A stretch of 64,000 nt of DNA from a bacterium (GTDB lineage: Bacteria; Actinomycetota; Acidimicrobiia; Spongiisociales; ZC4RG35): positions 221,949 to 285,948 of the forward strand of contig JAPPFC010000036.1 of the NCBI GenBank assembly GCA_028824015.1, given 5' to 3'. Made by a program: the position numbers and the translations under genes. The notes below the pieces were generated by a model, which saw only the letters and a list, made by a program, of their open reading frames with translations, had not been told where the DNA came from and made no database searches. How positions within the stretch are numbered: the stretch's first letter is position 1; every line of letters begins with the position of its first letter. Positions 35,705 to 44,847 of the stretch are shown here, piece by piece.

Positions 35705-35814
35705 GGCACTCTCAGTTGGGCAAACCCAAGTCTAGGGGCGCGTACCGGTTCAAGACAGGAAAACGATAGCCGGTGGGCCCAAGAAGGCGCAGGCTGCCAG
35801 GTCCACCCCACATG

Positions 35815-35847
35815 CAAGTGAGGCCACCCGGGGGGTGGCCTCACTTG
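35815..35847 (-). terminator. Strong hairpin terminator after proX
   Basis: A 15-base perfect inverted repeat (CAAGTGAGGCCACCC at 35815-35829 and GGGTGGCCTCACTTG at 35833-35847) with a 3-base loop lies 23 bases past the proX stop. There is no T-run on the minus-strand side, as is common for actinobacterial hairpin terminators. On the plus strand a T-rich tail (TTCGTTTGTCTT) follows, so it could also stop plus-strand readthrough. Confidence 0.8.
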
Positions 35848-35870
35848 GTTCGTTTGTCTTACAGGGAGGT

Positions 35871-36806
35871 TTATCCGGGGATCCAGGCCTGCCAGACGGA
35901 CTCGTTGGCGTCCATCCATGCCGCAGCGGCCTCATCGACCGACAACCCCGCGTCCAACTGACCCAACATGAAGATCTGGTCTTCGTTGGTGTAGCTGAAG
36001 TTGGAGAGAATCGTGAAAGCCGTTGGGGCGCCTTCCTCCAAGCCGTCCCACATGATCTTGAACAAGACGTCATCCGGATAGTCGCAGTCGACCGCGCCCG
36101 ACGCATAGCACTCGTCCGAGTAGGCCGGCAGCTCGAATGCGGTGAGGTCGAACTTGCTGAATGCCGAGTGGGGGGTCCACCAGTAGAACAGCAACGGGTC
36201 GCCCCGGCTGGTAGCCGAGTCCATCGCCGCCAGCAGCGCCTCCTCGGATCCGGCATAAGCCACCTCGAGGTGCAGCCCGAGGTTGTCGATGATGTCCTGC
36301 TCATAGGAGACCCAACTGGGGTCGCCGATCAGGAACTGTCCCTTGTCGCCGGTTTCGGCGGTGGCGTACACCTGGGCCGTTGCCGGGTCCTGCAGACCCT
36401 GCCAGGTGCCGGCCGCCGGGTTCTGATCCACCACGTAGGTGGGAATCCACCAGCCGATCTTGCCTACTGCCCCGAGTTCACCGCCGTTCACGACACCGCC
36501 GCCTCCATCTATGTAGGAAGCAACATTGTCGGCATGCCCGGAGGGCCAGACCTCCAGGGAGGCGTGCAGGTCGCCGGCGGCGATGGCAGCCCACTGGGCG
36601 TTCTCGTCGATCTCGACTCTCTCCACGGTGTAGCCCTCTCCCTCCAGAACGGCCGCGGCCACCGCAATGTTGACCGCCGAACCGTCCCACGGGTTAACCG
36701 CAAGCTTGATGGTTTCGACGTCGCCAAGGTCATCTCCGCAGGCCGCCAGCACCAGAGAAAAGGCGGCCAGAAGGAGAGAGGCCTTGAACGCTGATCTTTT
36801 ACTCAT
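35871..36806 (-). CDS. proX: Quaternary-amine ABC transporter substrate-binding lipoprotein (ProX-like)
   Basis: A 311-residue lipoprotein: lipobox LAAC (Cys23), then an OpuAC domain. Conserved segments are KLAVNPWDGSAVNIAVAAAVLE, LEVWPSGHADNV, GKIGWWIPTYVVD and LLFYWWTPHSAFSKFDLT, with several Trp and Tyr residues able to form a cation-binding cage. It belongs to a different subgroup from the other three ProX-type proteins in the window, which have VDLWANGWFP-type motifs instead of WPSGH. It follows proV and a fused double proW on the same strand after 159 bases, with its own probable promoter. The system lies behind the carnitine genes, so carnitine or gamma-butyrobetaine are likely ligands. 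Confidence 0.92.
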   Translation of the reverse strand: MSKRSAFKASLLLAAFSLVLAACGDDLGDVETIKLAVNPWDGSAVNIAVAAAVLEGEGYTVERVEIDENAQWAAIAAGDLHASLEVWPSGHADNVASYIDGGGGVVNGGELGAVGKIGWWIPTYVVDQNPAAGTWQGLQDPATAQVYATAETGDKGQFLIGDPSWVSYEQDIIDNLGLHLEVAYAGSEEALLAAMDSATSRGDPLLFYWWTPHSAFSKFDLTAFELPAYSDECYASGAVDCDYPDDVLFKIMWDGLEEGAPTAFTILSNFSYTNEDQIFMLGQLDAGLSVDEAAAAWMDANESVWQAWIPG

Positions 36807-36873
36807 GTCACGTCCTTTCGTATCGCTCGATCATTGGACACAATTTGTATGTCTGAGAAATGCCAACCTAAGT

Positions 36874-36890
36874 GTTTACAATATGTTAAC
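36874..36890. promoter_or_regulatory. Near-palindrome GTTTACA-ATA-TGTTAAC upstream of proX
   Basis: GTTTACAATATGTTAAC is a 17-base near-palindrome (arms GTTTACA and TGTTAAC, one mismatched pair) located 68-84 bases upstream of the proX ATG. The half-site GTTTACA recurs at 53957 in the corrinoid/dimethylglycine promoter region and at 58556 before the second proV. This suggests a shared regulator; the assignment is inferential. Confidence 0.4.
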
Positions 36891-36965
36891 CATGTGGAGG
36901 CGGAATGTCCATTCCCCTTGGGCCCTGAACTTTCGACGGGAGCATCGTCCCCTCCAACGTCTCCC

Positions 36966-38912
36966 CTATTCGCCCTCCGAGGATGGCGGTTGGAATCGAG
37001 CCGCCCAGCCTTGGGTGATCCGGTCCAGGATCATGGCGAGAATCACGATTGAGGCCCCCGCTTCGAATCCAAGTCCGGTGTCGCTTCGGGCCAGCCCTTT
37101 CACCGCCTCCAAGCCCAGTCCGGCGCCTCCCACCAGCCCTGCTATCACCACCATGGCCAGGACCAGCATCACCGTCTGGTTGATGCCCGCCAGAACGGTG
37201 GGCATGGCCAGAGGCAACTGTATCTTCCACAGCTTCTGCCGACGGGTGACCCCGAATGACTCGGAAGCCTCGACAATCTCGGAGTCAACACTCCGAATCC
37301 CCAGGTTGGTGAGTCGAATCACCGGCGGAATAGCGTAGAGGACCGAGGCGATTATCCCGGGGATCCGCCCCACATTGAACAGGATTACCACCGGCACCAG
37401 GAAACAAAAGCTCGGGATGGTCTGCAAGGTGTCCAGGACCGGTCGCATTCCCCGCTCCAACCAGTCCCGGCGTGACGCCGCCACCCCCAGGGGCAGCCCG
37501 ATCACTATGGCCATCAACACCGCCACCACCGTTTGCGACAGGGTGTCCATGGTGAGGGTCCACATACCCAGCAACCCGATGACAACGGTTCCGACCACCG
37601 ATCCCAACAACAACTTCTTGCCGGAAGCCCACCAGGCTACGAATCCGAAGAACAGCACCACCACCGGCCACGCCTCCTCACTCAAATAGAGCCGCATGGG
37701 GCGGGTGCCGTAGGTGGTGAGGAAGTCGCTGAACGGGCCGGTGCCCACCGGCAGGTTTCCCAACTGGTACAGGTTGTCCCTTGCCCAGTCCACCGCTCCG
37801 TCGATGGGGGCGGCGTAACTGAACTGCAGGGCGGTCGGATAGTCCGTCCAGCCGATTGTCCATCCGGCGATCGCCAATGCGGCAAGCACTCCTCCCGCTA
37901 CCCACCAATACCGATACCGGAGCCCCTCAGTGTGATGCGCCCCTCCCATGCGACCCTGCCCCACCAGCGAGTGGGAGAAACGGTCCAGCATCACCGCCAT
38001 CAGAACGATGGCCATTCCCGCCTCCACCGCCCTTCCCACCTCCTGATGGCGGAGCGCCAGCAGCACCTCCTGGCCCAGGCCTCCCGCCCCGATCATGGCC
38101 GCGATCACCACGATGCTCAGCGCCATCATGATCGTCTGGTTCACCCCCGCCAGGATGGAGGGCACGGCCTGGGGCAACTGGACCTTCCGGAGCAGTTGGC
38201 CGGAGGTGGACCCGAACATCACCCCGGCCTCCAGGCTCTCGGTGGGGACCTGGCGTATCCCCAGGTTGGTGAGCCGGATTACGGGAGGCAATGCGTAAAT
38301 GACCGTGGCAATCAGGGACGGCACCCTCGCCACCCCGAAGAAGAGCAGGACCGGAATCAGATAGACGAAGGCGGGAAGCGTCTGCATCGAGTCGAGCACC
38401 GGCCTGAGCCCCCGGTAGACCCAGTCGTTTCGAGCAGCCCATATTCCCACCGGCACTCCGATCGCCACCGCGAGCGCCACCGCCACTGTCATCAGGGAGA
38501 ATGTCTGGACGCTTTGTTCCCAGAGCCCGAGGGCGACGAAATACAGCATGCCCGCCCCGGCGGCCAGTCCTCCCGCTCTCCCCAGCCAGCGGCCGAAAAC
38601 CACTCCCACCCCTGCCACATGGACATACCACGGGATGGCCATCAACAGGTTCTCGAAGGCGCGCAGCAGCCAGTCGATGGCGTCGGAGAGCGGATCGAAG
38701 AAGTACAGGTATACGCCGAGATCGCGCCGGTTGCTGATCCACCACTGCTGGACTTCGTTCACCGCCGGCCCGAAGCCGATGTCCCACTCCGGTGGGAATG
38801 CCCCGATTCGGTCCGGCAGCAACACAATCAATCCTCCCAGGAGGAGAACTGCTCCTCCCAGATACGCCAACGGACGGCGCCAGCCCGCCGACCGGGCGGT
38901 CAGAGAGGTCAT
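36966..38912 (-). CDS. proW: Glycine betaine/carnitine ABC permease, two ProW domains fused
   Basis: A 648-residue membrane protein consisting of two ProW-like permease halves in tandem. Each has an extracytoplasmic N-part (EWDIGFGPAVNEVQQWWISNRR; later YAAPIDGAVDWARDNLYQLG), then five to six helices and an EAA loop: MFGSTSGQLLRKVQLPQAVP and SFGVTRRQKLWKIQLPLAMP. Both carry YALPPVIRLTNLGIR or YAIPPVIRLTNLGIR. Most ProW permeases are single-domain homodimers near 300-350 residues, so this is a covalent dimer. Its start overlaps the proV stop by 4 bases. Confidence 0.93.
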   Translation of the reverse strand: MTSLTARSAGWRRPLAYLGGAVLLLGGLIVLLPDRIGAFPPEWDIGFGPAVNEVQQWWISNRRDLGVYLYFFDPLSDAIDWLLRAFENLLMAIPWYVHVAGVGVVFGRWLGRAGGLAAGAGMLYFVALGLWEQSVQTFSLMTVAVALAVAIGVPVGIWAARNDWVYRGLRPVLDSMQTLPAFVYLIPVLLFFGVARVPSLIATVIYALPPVIRLTNLGIRQVPTESLEAGVMFGSTSGQLLRKVQLPQAVPSILAGVNQTIMMALSIVVIAAMIGAGGLGQEVLLALRHQEVGRAVEAGMAIVLMAVMLDRFSHSLVGQGRMGGAHHTEGLRYRYWWVAGGVLAALAIAGWTIGWTDYPTALQFSYAAPIDGAVDWARDNLYQLGNLPVGTGPFSDFLTTYGTRPMRLYLSEEAWPVVVLFFGFVAWWASGKKLLLGSVVGTVVIGLLGMWTLTMDTLSQTVVAVLMAIVIGLPLGVAASRRDWLERGMRPVLDTLQTIPSFCFLVPVVILFNVGRIPGIIASVLYAIPPVIRLTNLGIRSVDSEIVEASESFGVTRRQKLWKIQLPLAMPTVLAGINQTVMLVLAMVVIAGLVGGAGLGLEAVKGLARSDTGLGFEAGASIVILAMILDRITQGWAARFQPPSSEGE

Positions 38913-39961
38913 TGCCGCCAGAGGTACCGGGAGACGACCGCCGGCTCCAGCACCCCGCAGCGTTCACCGCGCTCGTCGACCACCGGCACCGGTCTGCCCT
39001 CGGTCAGGAGGCGAGGCAGGATGGCGTCCAGTCGGGCGGAAACCGCCACGGGCTCTCCTTCCAAGACCATGTCCGGGGAGACCCCCGCCATCACCGTTCC
39101 GGCGGATAACACCTTGTGCCGGGGAACATCGATCGTGAAGTCCCGCACGTAGTCGTCGGCGGGATGGGCGACGATCTCCTCGGGCGTTCCCACCTGCACT
39201 ATGGCGCCCGATCGCATGATCGCGATCCGGTCCCCCAGCTTCAGAGCCTCCGAGAAGTCGTGGGTGATGAACACCATGGTGCACCGGAGACGTTCCTGGA
39301 GACCCAGGAGCTCATCCTGCATGTCCCGGCGGATCAGGGGATCCAGGGCGGAGAAGGGCTCGTCGAACAACAGGATCTCGGGGTCCACCGCCAACGCCCG
39401 GGCCAGGCCCACCCGCTGCTTCATGCCTCCGCTCAATTGCTCCGGGTAGTTCGAGGCCCATCCGTCCAGTCCCACCAGTTCGATCATCTCCTCGGCCTTC
39501 TGGTAGCGGTCCTCCTTGGTGGCTCCCCTCACCTCCAGCCCGAAGGCGACGTTGTCTATCACGCGCCGGTGGGGAAAGAGCCCGTAGTTCTGGAAGACCA
39601 TGCTGATCGTGTGGCGGCGCAGTTCCCGCAACTCGATCTCGGGCATCTCTCCCAGGTCCTGGCCGTTGATGACGATCGTCCCGGCAGTGGCGTCCACCAG
39701 CCGGGAGAGGCACCTGATAAGGGTGGACTTTCCGCTGCCCGACAGCCCCATCACCACGAAGATCTCCCCCCAGTTGACCTCGAAGGTGGCGTCCTGCACC
39801 GCCACGACACACCCGCTCCTGGCCAGGATCTCGGCCTGGTCGACATCGTCCCTGGCCATTGCCATGGCATCCGCCACGCGCTTTCCGAAAACCTTCCAAA
39901 CCCCCGAGGCCAGGATTGGTTGACCGGAGAGACTGTCCGAATGCTCTTCTGAATCAGCCAT
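38909..39961 (-). CDS. proV: Quaternary-amine ABC transporter ATPase (ProV-like)
   Basis: A 350-residue ATPase with the ProV N-terminal region (SGVWKVFGKRVADAMAMARDDVDQAEILARSGCVVAVQD), Walker A GLSGSGKST, signature LSGGMKQRVGLARAL, Walker B ILLFDEPFSALDP and the switch in FITHDFSEALKLGD. After about residue 275 there is a short C-terminal domain resembling one CBS module, shorter than the tail of the second ProV at 58.6 kb. CBS modules in these transporters sense ionic strength or nucleotides. It lies 128 bases after the acyl-CoA ligase of the carnitine run. Confidence 0.95.
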   Translation of the reverse strand: MADSEEHSDSLSGQPILASGVWKVFGKRVADAMAMARDDVDQAEILARSGCVVAVQDATFEVNWGEIFVVMGLSGSGKSTLIRCLSRLVDATAGTIVINGQDLGEMPEIELRELRRHTISMVFQNYGLFPHRRVIDNVAFGLEVRGATKEDRYQKAEEMIELVGLDGWASNYPEQLSGGMKQRVGLARALAVDPEILLFDEPFSALDPLIRRDMQDELLGLQERLRCTMVFITHDFSEALKLGDRIAIMRSGAIVQVGTPEEIVAHPADDYVRDFTIDVPRHKVLSAGTVMAGVSPDMVLEGEPVAVSARLDAILPRLLTEGRPVPVVDERGERCGVLEPAVVSRYLWRQ

Positions 39962-40089
39962 TCACACCTCGGCCTCCGAGTCCGGTCATCGGGTTAGTTC
40001 GGCAAAGGGTACCGCGCGGTCCTCTACGAGACGGATAGCCGTTGCCCAGCATGAAAGAGTCCGGCCGCCACCAGGCGGTCGCACTCTCT

Positions 40090-42120
40090 TCAACCAGTCA
40101 CGCTCAGCAGTGCATCGGCCGCCACGGCCCCCGAGGCGGTTGCCAGCAATGGGTTCACTTCCACCTCCACCACATCCCCGTCGCCCAGCACCCCGTCCAC
40201 CAGAGCGCCAATCGCGGCTGCGCAGGCGCCGAGATCCGCGGCCGGGGCCCCCCGGTATCCGGCCAGCAGTCGGCCCACCTTCAACTTCCCGAACCCGGCC
40301 CGCACCTCCCGGGGGCCGACCGGGGCCAGGAAGTGGACGAAGTCGTCAACCAATTCGGTGAGGATTCCCCCGGCGCCCACCGTCACCAGCCATCCCACCG
40401 GCCACTGCCGGCGCACCGAGACCAGCAACTCCGCCACCACCCCGCCGACCGTCTCCTCCACCAGGAACGGTCCCTCGTAGCGCTCCGACATCTCCGCCAG
40501 GACGAGACGCAGATCGGCGGGCGTGCGGATCCCCACCCTCACCCCTCCACTCTCGGTCTTGTGATCGATGCCCAACACCTTGATCGTCACCGGGTAGCCG
40601 ATCTCCTCCGCCGCCTCCTCCACCCCGCCGGACGGAGCGACCCTCCCCCGGGGGACCGCCACCCCCCACTCTCCGAGGCGCGCCTTGGCTCCGGCTTCAT
40701 CCAGGTGAACGGTGCAGCCACCCGGCGGCGGGACCACGGCGGGAGAAACGGAAGGCTCGCAATGCACCGCCTCTCCCCATCGGACAGCCGCGTCCAGTCC
40801 GGCCAGGGCTTCCGCGATGCCGCGCACCGGCGTCACCCCGGCCGCCGCCAACTCCCTCGCCAGGCTTGCTGAGAGGCTTTCGGGAAGGCCCGACACCACC
40901 AGGGCAGGTCGCTCCGATCGCGAACGGGCCGTCACCATCGCCTCGGCCGTCTTCCAGAAAGCCGAGAAGTCTCCCTCCCGGTCGGGGAGGTCCAGCACCA
41001 GCATCGTGGCGTCCTGGGGACCGGAGGTCACCTCGCCGAACAACTGCTCCAGCCGGGCGCGGTCGTCCCAGATGAAGGTGTGGTAGTCGAGGGGATTGCC
41101 CACCTTCACCCTCCCTTCCAGTATCCGCTCCACCCGGGCCGCCTGCCCGGGCGGGAAGGGGGTGAACTCCAGGCTGGTGCCCTCCGACAGGTCGGCTACA
41201 TGCGACGCCTCCCCTCCCGAACAGGACATGGAGACGATCCGGTTGCCCCGGAGCGGACCGACCCCCACCAGCACCCCGAGGGTCTCCAACAAACCGGGGA
41301 TCGTGTCGACACTGATCACCCCGCCACGGTCGAAGAGGGCCCGGTATGCCTGGGTCATGCCGCTTATCGAGGCGGTGTGGCTCCGGGCGATCTCCGCTCC
41401 CCGACGGGAACGGCCCACCATGAGGGCCACGACCGGCACCCGGGCCGCCAGGGCCCTCCGCGCCATGACCAGGAACCGGGCGGGATCCCGGACCGCTTCG
41501 AGAAACAGACCGATCCCCCTGACGCGCCGGTCCTCCAGCATCTCCTCCATCAGGTCCTCTATCCCCACAACGGCCTGGTTCCCCACCGTGACCAGGTGAG
41601 AGACCGCCAACTGGCGACTCTGGAACGACAGGTTCATCCCGACGTTCCCGCTCTGGGAGATCAGGGCCACCCCTTCCGAGACCGGCTCGCACCCCAGTAG
41701 ATCGGGCCACAGCGCCACGCGGTCCACCGCGTTGACCAGACCGTAGCAGTTGGGCCCCAGAATGGGCATCTCACCGGCCGCCTCCACCAGACGCCGCTGG
41801 TGGGCGGCGCCGTCCTCTCCCTGCTCAGCGAAGAGCGAGGCGTAACAGACCGCCGAGCCCGCTCCCATGTCGGCCAGGGTCGCCACCGCCTCGATGGTCC
41901 GCCCGCGGTTGACGGCCAGGAAGGCCGCGTCGGGCGGGGACGGCAACGCCCGGAGGTCGGGAAAGCACCGCAGGCCGGCCAACCGGTCCCGATCGGGGTT
42001 CACCGGCCAGATCTCTCCTCCGAACCCCATCTGCTCACAGGACTCCACCAGCCGGTTGACCAGACTGCCGCCGACCATCGCCACGGTCCTGGGCCTCAGC
42101 AGCCGCGCCAGTCTCGACAC
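40090..42120 (-). CDS. Acyl-CoA synthetase (ADP-forming type), probable betaine-derivative CoA ligase
   Basis: A 676-residue protein of the NDP-forming acyl-CoA synthetase/acetate-CoA ligase family. An N-terminal CoA-binding Rossmann domain (VAMVGGSLVNRLVESCEQMGFGGEIWPVNPD) is followed by succinyl-CoA-ligase-like domains (LISQSGNVGMNLSFQSRQ; ARSHTASISGMTQAYRALFDRGG) and a C-terminal ATP-grasp part (YPVTIKVLGIDHKTESGGVRVGI). The phosphohistidine seen in ADP-forming ligases would be the His of SHTAS. It is the last gene of a four-gene run with an acyl-CoA dehydrogenase, so activation of gamma-butyrobetaine or carnitine is the likely job. GTG start at 42120, only 6 bases after the dehydrogenase. 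Confidence 0.85.
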   Translation of the reverse strand: MSRLARLLRPRTVAMVGGSLVNRLVESCEQMGFGGEIWPVNPDRDRLAGLRCFPDLRALPSPPDAAFLAVNRGRTIEAVATLADMGAGSAVCYASLFAEQGEDGAAHQRRLVEAAGEMPILGPNCYGLVNAVDRVALWPDLLGCEPVSEGVALISQSGNVGMNLSFQSRQLAVSHLVTVGNQAVVGIEDLMEEMLEDRRVRGIGLFLEAVRDPARFLVMARRALAARVPVVALMVGRSRRGAEIARSHTASISGMTQAYRALFDRGGVISVDTIPGLLETLGVLVGVGPLRGNRIVSMSCSGGEASHVADLSEGTSLEFTPFPPGQAARVERILEGRVKVGNPLDYHTFIWDDRARLEQLFGEVTSGPQDATMLVLDLPDREGDFSAFWKTAEAMVTARSRSERPALVVSGLPESLSASLARELAAAGVTPVRGIAEALAGLDAAVRWGEAVHCEPSVSPAVVPPPGGCTVHLDEAGAKARLGEWGVAVPRGRVAPSGGVEEAAEEIGYPVTIKVLGIDHKTESGGVRVGIRTPADLRLVLAEMSERYEGPFLVEETVGGVVAELLVSVRRQWPVGWLVTVGAGGILTELVDDFVHFLAPVGPREVRAGFGKLKVGRLLAGYRGAPAADLGACAAAIGALVDGVLGDGDVVEVEVNPLLATASGAVAADALLSVTG

Positions 42121-42126
42121 CCCGGT

Positions 42127-43299
42127 TCAGCCTTCCAGGGGCCGGAGCATGGAACGAGAGATGATGTGACGTTGGATCTCGGAGGTGCCATCCCAGATGC
42201 GCTCAACCCTGGCGTCTCTCCACAGGCGTTCCAGGGGCAGTTCGTCCATCAATCCCATCCCCCCGAAGATCTGGATGGCCTCGTCGGTGACGTAGGCCAG
42301 CATCTCGGTGGCGACCAGCTTTGCCATGGCCGCATCGGCGTTGGTCATCGTGCCACGGTCGGCCTTCCAGGCGGCCCGGAGGGTGAGAAGCTCCGCCGAA
42401 GCCAACCGGGTGGCCATGTCCGCCAGCTTGAAAGACACCCCCTGGAAGCGTCCGATGGTCTGGCCGAACTGGGTCCGGCGCGCCGCCCATCCGGCCGCCA
42501 GGTCCATGGCCCGCTCCGCCCTGCCCAGGCAGTTGGCGGCCACCGCCAGCCGGGTCTCGCCCAACCAGGTGTTGGCTACCTCGAAACCTCGATGCTCCTC
42601 CCCCAGGATGTGGGATGCCGGGATGCGACAATCGTCGAAATTGAGGACCGAGTTGTTGTATCCCCGATGCGACACGGATCGATAGCCCTCCCGGACTTCG
42701 AAGCCGGGAGTCCCCACATCCACCAGGAAGGCGGTGATCCGCTGGGGCAGGCGGCCCCGCTGGGCGACGGCGTCCGGCTCGGGACCGGTGGCGGCGAAGA
42801 GAATCACATAGTCGCAGATGTCGGCATGGGAGATGAAGTGTTTGACGCCCGAGATCACAAACTCTTCTCCGTCCCGGACCGCCCGGCACTTCATCCCCCT
42901 CAGATCGGATCCGGCGTCCGGCTCGCTCATGGCCAGCGCCTCCATTCGATCCCCCGCCACGGTGGGATAGAGGTACCGGTCACGCTGGGGCCCGACGCAC
43001 GCCAGCAGGATGTTGGAGGGCCGCGCCACCAGGTGGTGGAGGGCATAGGAGACCTTGCCGAGTTCTTTCTCGACCAGCGCCATGGTCAGGTTGTCCAGGC
43101 CGGCGCCGCCCACCTCCACCGGCATGTTGGCGGCGAAGATCCCCGCATCGATCGCCCTCTTCTTGATCTTCTCCGCCACTTCGGCGGGGACGTGTCCGAA
43201 CCGCTCCACCTCGTCTTCGTGGGGTAGCAGTTCCCGGTTGGTGAAATCTCGGACGGTTGAAAGGATCAGTTCCTGTTCGTCGGTGAGCGAGAAGTCCAT
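42127..43299 (-). CDS. Acyl-CoA dehydrogenase, probable gamma-butyrobetainyl-CoA dehydrogenase
   Basis: A 390-residue flavoprotein dehydrogenase. FAD and substrate motifs are MSEPDAGSDLRGMKCRA, SGVKHFISHAD, YRSVSHRGYNNSVLNFDDCRIP, QIFGGMGLMDELPLERLWRDARV and the C-terminal IWDGTSEIQRHII. In medium-chain dehydrogenases the residue before GTSEIQ is the catalytic Glu; here it is Asp, which may shift the base or reflect a substrate with a quaternary ammonium group. It would feed electrons to an ETF (genes at 56.5-58.3 kb). Substrate is inferred from the neighbouring CoA ligase and carnitine genes. Confidence 0.85.
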   Translation of the reverse strand: MDFSLTDEQELILSTVRDFTNRELLPHEDEVERFGHVPAEVAEKIKKRAIDAGIFAANMPVEVGGAGLDNLTMALVEKELGKVSYALHHLVARPSNILLACVGPQRDRYLYPTVAGDRMEALAMSEPDAGSDLRGMKCRAVRDGEEFVISGVKHFISHADICDYVILFAATGPEPDAVAQRGRLPQRITAFLVDVGTPGFEVREGYRSVSHRGYNNSVLNFDDCRIPASHILGEEHRGFEVANTWLGETRLAVAANCLGRAERAMDLAAGWAARRTQFGQTIGRFQGVSFKLADMATRLASAELLTLRAAWKADRGTMTNADAAMAKLVATEMLAYVTDEAIQIFGGMGLMDELPLERLWRDARVERIWDGTSEIQRHIISRSMLRPLEG

Positions 43300-43317
43300 G
43301 GTTGGGTATCCCTGTCT

Positions 43318-44835
43318 CTAGTCGCGGCGGTCGAGGCTCATCCGCGACCCTACCTCGGGTGGGACTCCCAGCTGCCGGTGGGCCTCCTCCACGGCGGCCA
43401 GCGCCCGGGCCGGTCCGGGGAGGATGGGTGCGGTGGCGCCCGCCCGGGTGTCGACGTGAAGAAGCATCTGCTCGGTGGAGGACAGCCGGTCTCCGTCCTC
43501 GGAGTACATGGTGTGAAAGATGTGAAGGCGCTTTCGGTCCACTCCCAGCACCTGGGTCGTGAAGAAGAGTTCCTGGTGCACGGAAGCCTCGCGGCGGTAG
43601 TGGATGTGGGTCTCCACGGTGTAGAAGGAGTGACCGGCCGCCCGGTACCGTTCATCGATCCCCACGAAACGGAACAGGGCGTCGGATGCCCACCCAAAGG
43701 CGGTCAGGTAGGCGCTTTCGGTCATGTGCCCGTTGTAGTCCACCCAATCAGGCTCCACCTGGGTGTGATAGAGCTCCAGGGGGGTTCCCACCTCCACTCC
43801 GGGGCGCCAGGTCCGGGCCGCGGCCCGCAACCGGACCGCCTCCCGGTCGGCAACCATCCGCCCGGCGCCCAGGTTGTGAGGCCGAAGCGCCCGCATCACC
43901 GAGATCAGAAAGTGATCGCGAAGCTGCTCCAACTCGGCCACGCTCCGGCCCGCCGCCTGTTGATCGGTGCCGGAGATCAGGGACTCGGACAAGCGGTCGG
44001 TCAGGGGTGGCGCTTCGAGGTTGGTCCAGGGAAGCTGCAGAGCGGGGCCGAAATGCCGGAGCATGTGTCGCATTCCCCCCTCTCCCCCCGCCAGGTGAAA
44101 GGTGAGCATGGTCCCCATCCCGGCCCAGCGCAGGCCGGGCCCGTAGATGATGGCCTGGTCGAGTTCATCGGTGGTGGCGACGCCGTCACTCACCATCCAC
44201 AATGCCTCCCGCCACATGGCCTCCTGCAGGCGGTCGGAGAGATAGCCCTCGATCTCGTTACGCACCACCAAGGGATGCATGCCCAGGTCTTCGTAGATCG
44301 CCCGGGCCGCGGCCAGCGCGGCGGGGCTGGTGAGACGGCCCCCGCACAGTTCCACCAGGGGGAGTATGTAGACGGGGTTGAAGGGATGGGCGATGAGGTA
44401 CCGCTCCGGGTGCCGGAGTCCGGCCTGCAGGCGGCTGGGCAGAAGGCCCGAGGAACTGGAGCAGATCAACACATCGGCCGGGAGGTTCCCGTCGATCCGG
44501 AGGGCCACCTCCTTCTTCAGTTCCTCCCGTTCGGGGACCGACTCCACCACCAGGTCGGCATGGGCTGCGGTCTCCTCGATGCTCTCGACGAATCTCACCC
44601 GATCGGGCCGCGCCCCAGGATAGAGCCCCAGCGCCACAGCGGCCGGCCAGGCCCGTTCCACGAAGGCCATCAGGCTGTCGGCCGCCCCGGGAGCGGGATC
44701 GGTGGCAACCACCTGCCAGCCCCGGGAGAGGGCGCGCACCGCCCATCCCTTCCCGATGACGCCGGTCCCCACCAGACCGACAACCCCTACGTCGGCGCGG
44801 AACTGCCCGGGCGACCCCCCCGGTCCGGTCACCAT
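43318..44835 (-). CDS. L-carnitine 3-dehydrogenase fused to betainyl-CoA thioesterase
   Basis: A 505-residue fusion. Residues 1 to about 330 are an NAD-dependent 3-hydroxyacyl dehydrogenase: GLVGTGVIGKGWAVRALSRGW (NAD loop), LICSSSSGLLPSRLQAGL, IAHPFNPVYILPLVELCGG and EGYLSDRLQEAMWREALWMV, close to L-carnitine dehydrogenase. Residues about 350-490 are a hotdog thioesterase (VEPDWVDYNGHMTESAYL, with the DYNGHM active-site loop, then HIHYRREASVHQELFF). The known bacterial carnitine route oxidises carnitine to 3-dehydrocarnitine, cleaves it with a BKACE enzyme and hydrolyses betainyl-CoA to glycine betaine. The fusion covers steps one and three; the BKACE gene lies 12 bases upstream. Confidence 0.88.
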   Translation of the reverse strand: MVTGPGGSPGQFRADVGVVGLVGTGVIGKGWAVRALSRGWQVVATDPAPGAADSLMAFVERAWPAAVALGLYPGARPDRVRFVESIEETAAHADLVVESVPEREELKKEVALRIDGNLPADVLICSSSSGLLPSRLQAGLRHPERYLIAHPFNPVYILPLVELCGGRLTSPAALAAARAIYEDLGMHPLVVRNEIEGYLSDRLQEAMWREALWMVSDGVATTDELDQAIIYGPGLRWAGMGTMLTFHLAGGEGGMRHMLRHFGPALQLPWTNLEAPPLTDRLSESLISGTDQQAAGRSVAELEQLRDHFLISVMRALRPHNLGAGRMVADREAVRLRAAARTWRPGVEVGTPLELYHTQVEPDWVDYNGHMTESAYLTAFGWASDALFRFVGIDERYRAAGHSFYTVETHIHYRREASVHQELFFTTQVLGVDRKRLHIFHTMYSEDGDRLSSTEQMLLHVDTRAGATAPILPGPARALAAVEEAHRQLGVPPEVGSRMSLDRRD

Positions 44836-44847
44836 GGTCAGCGCCGG

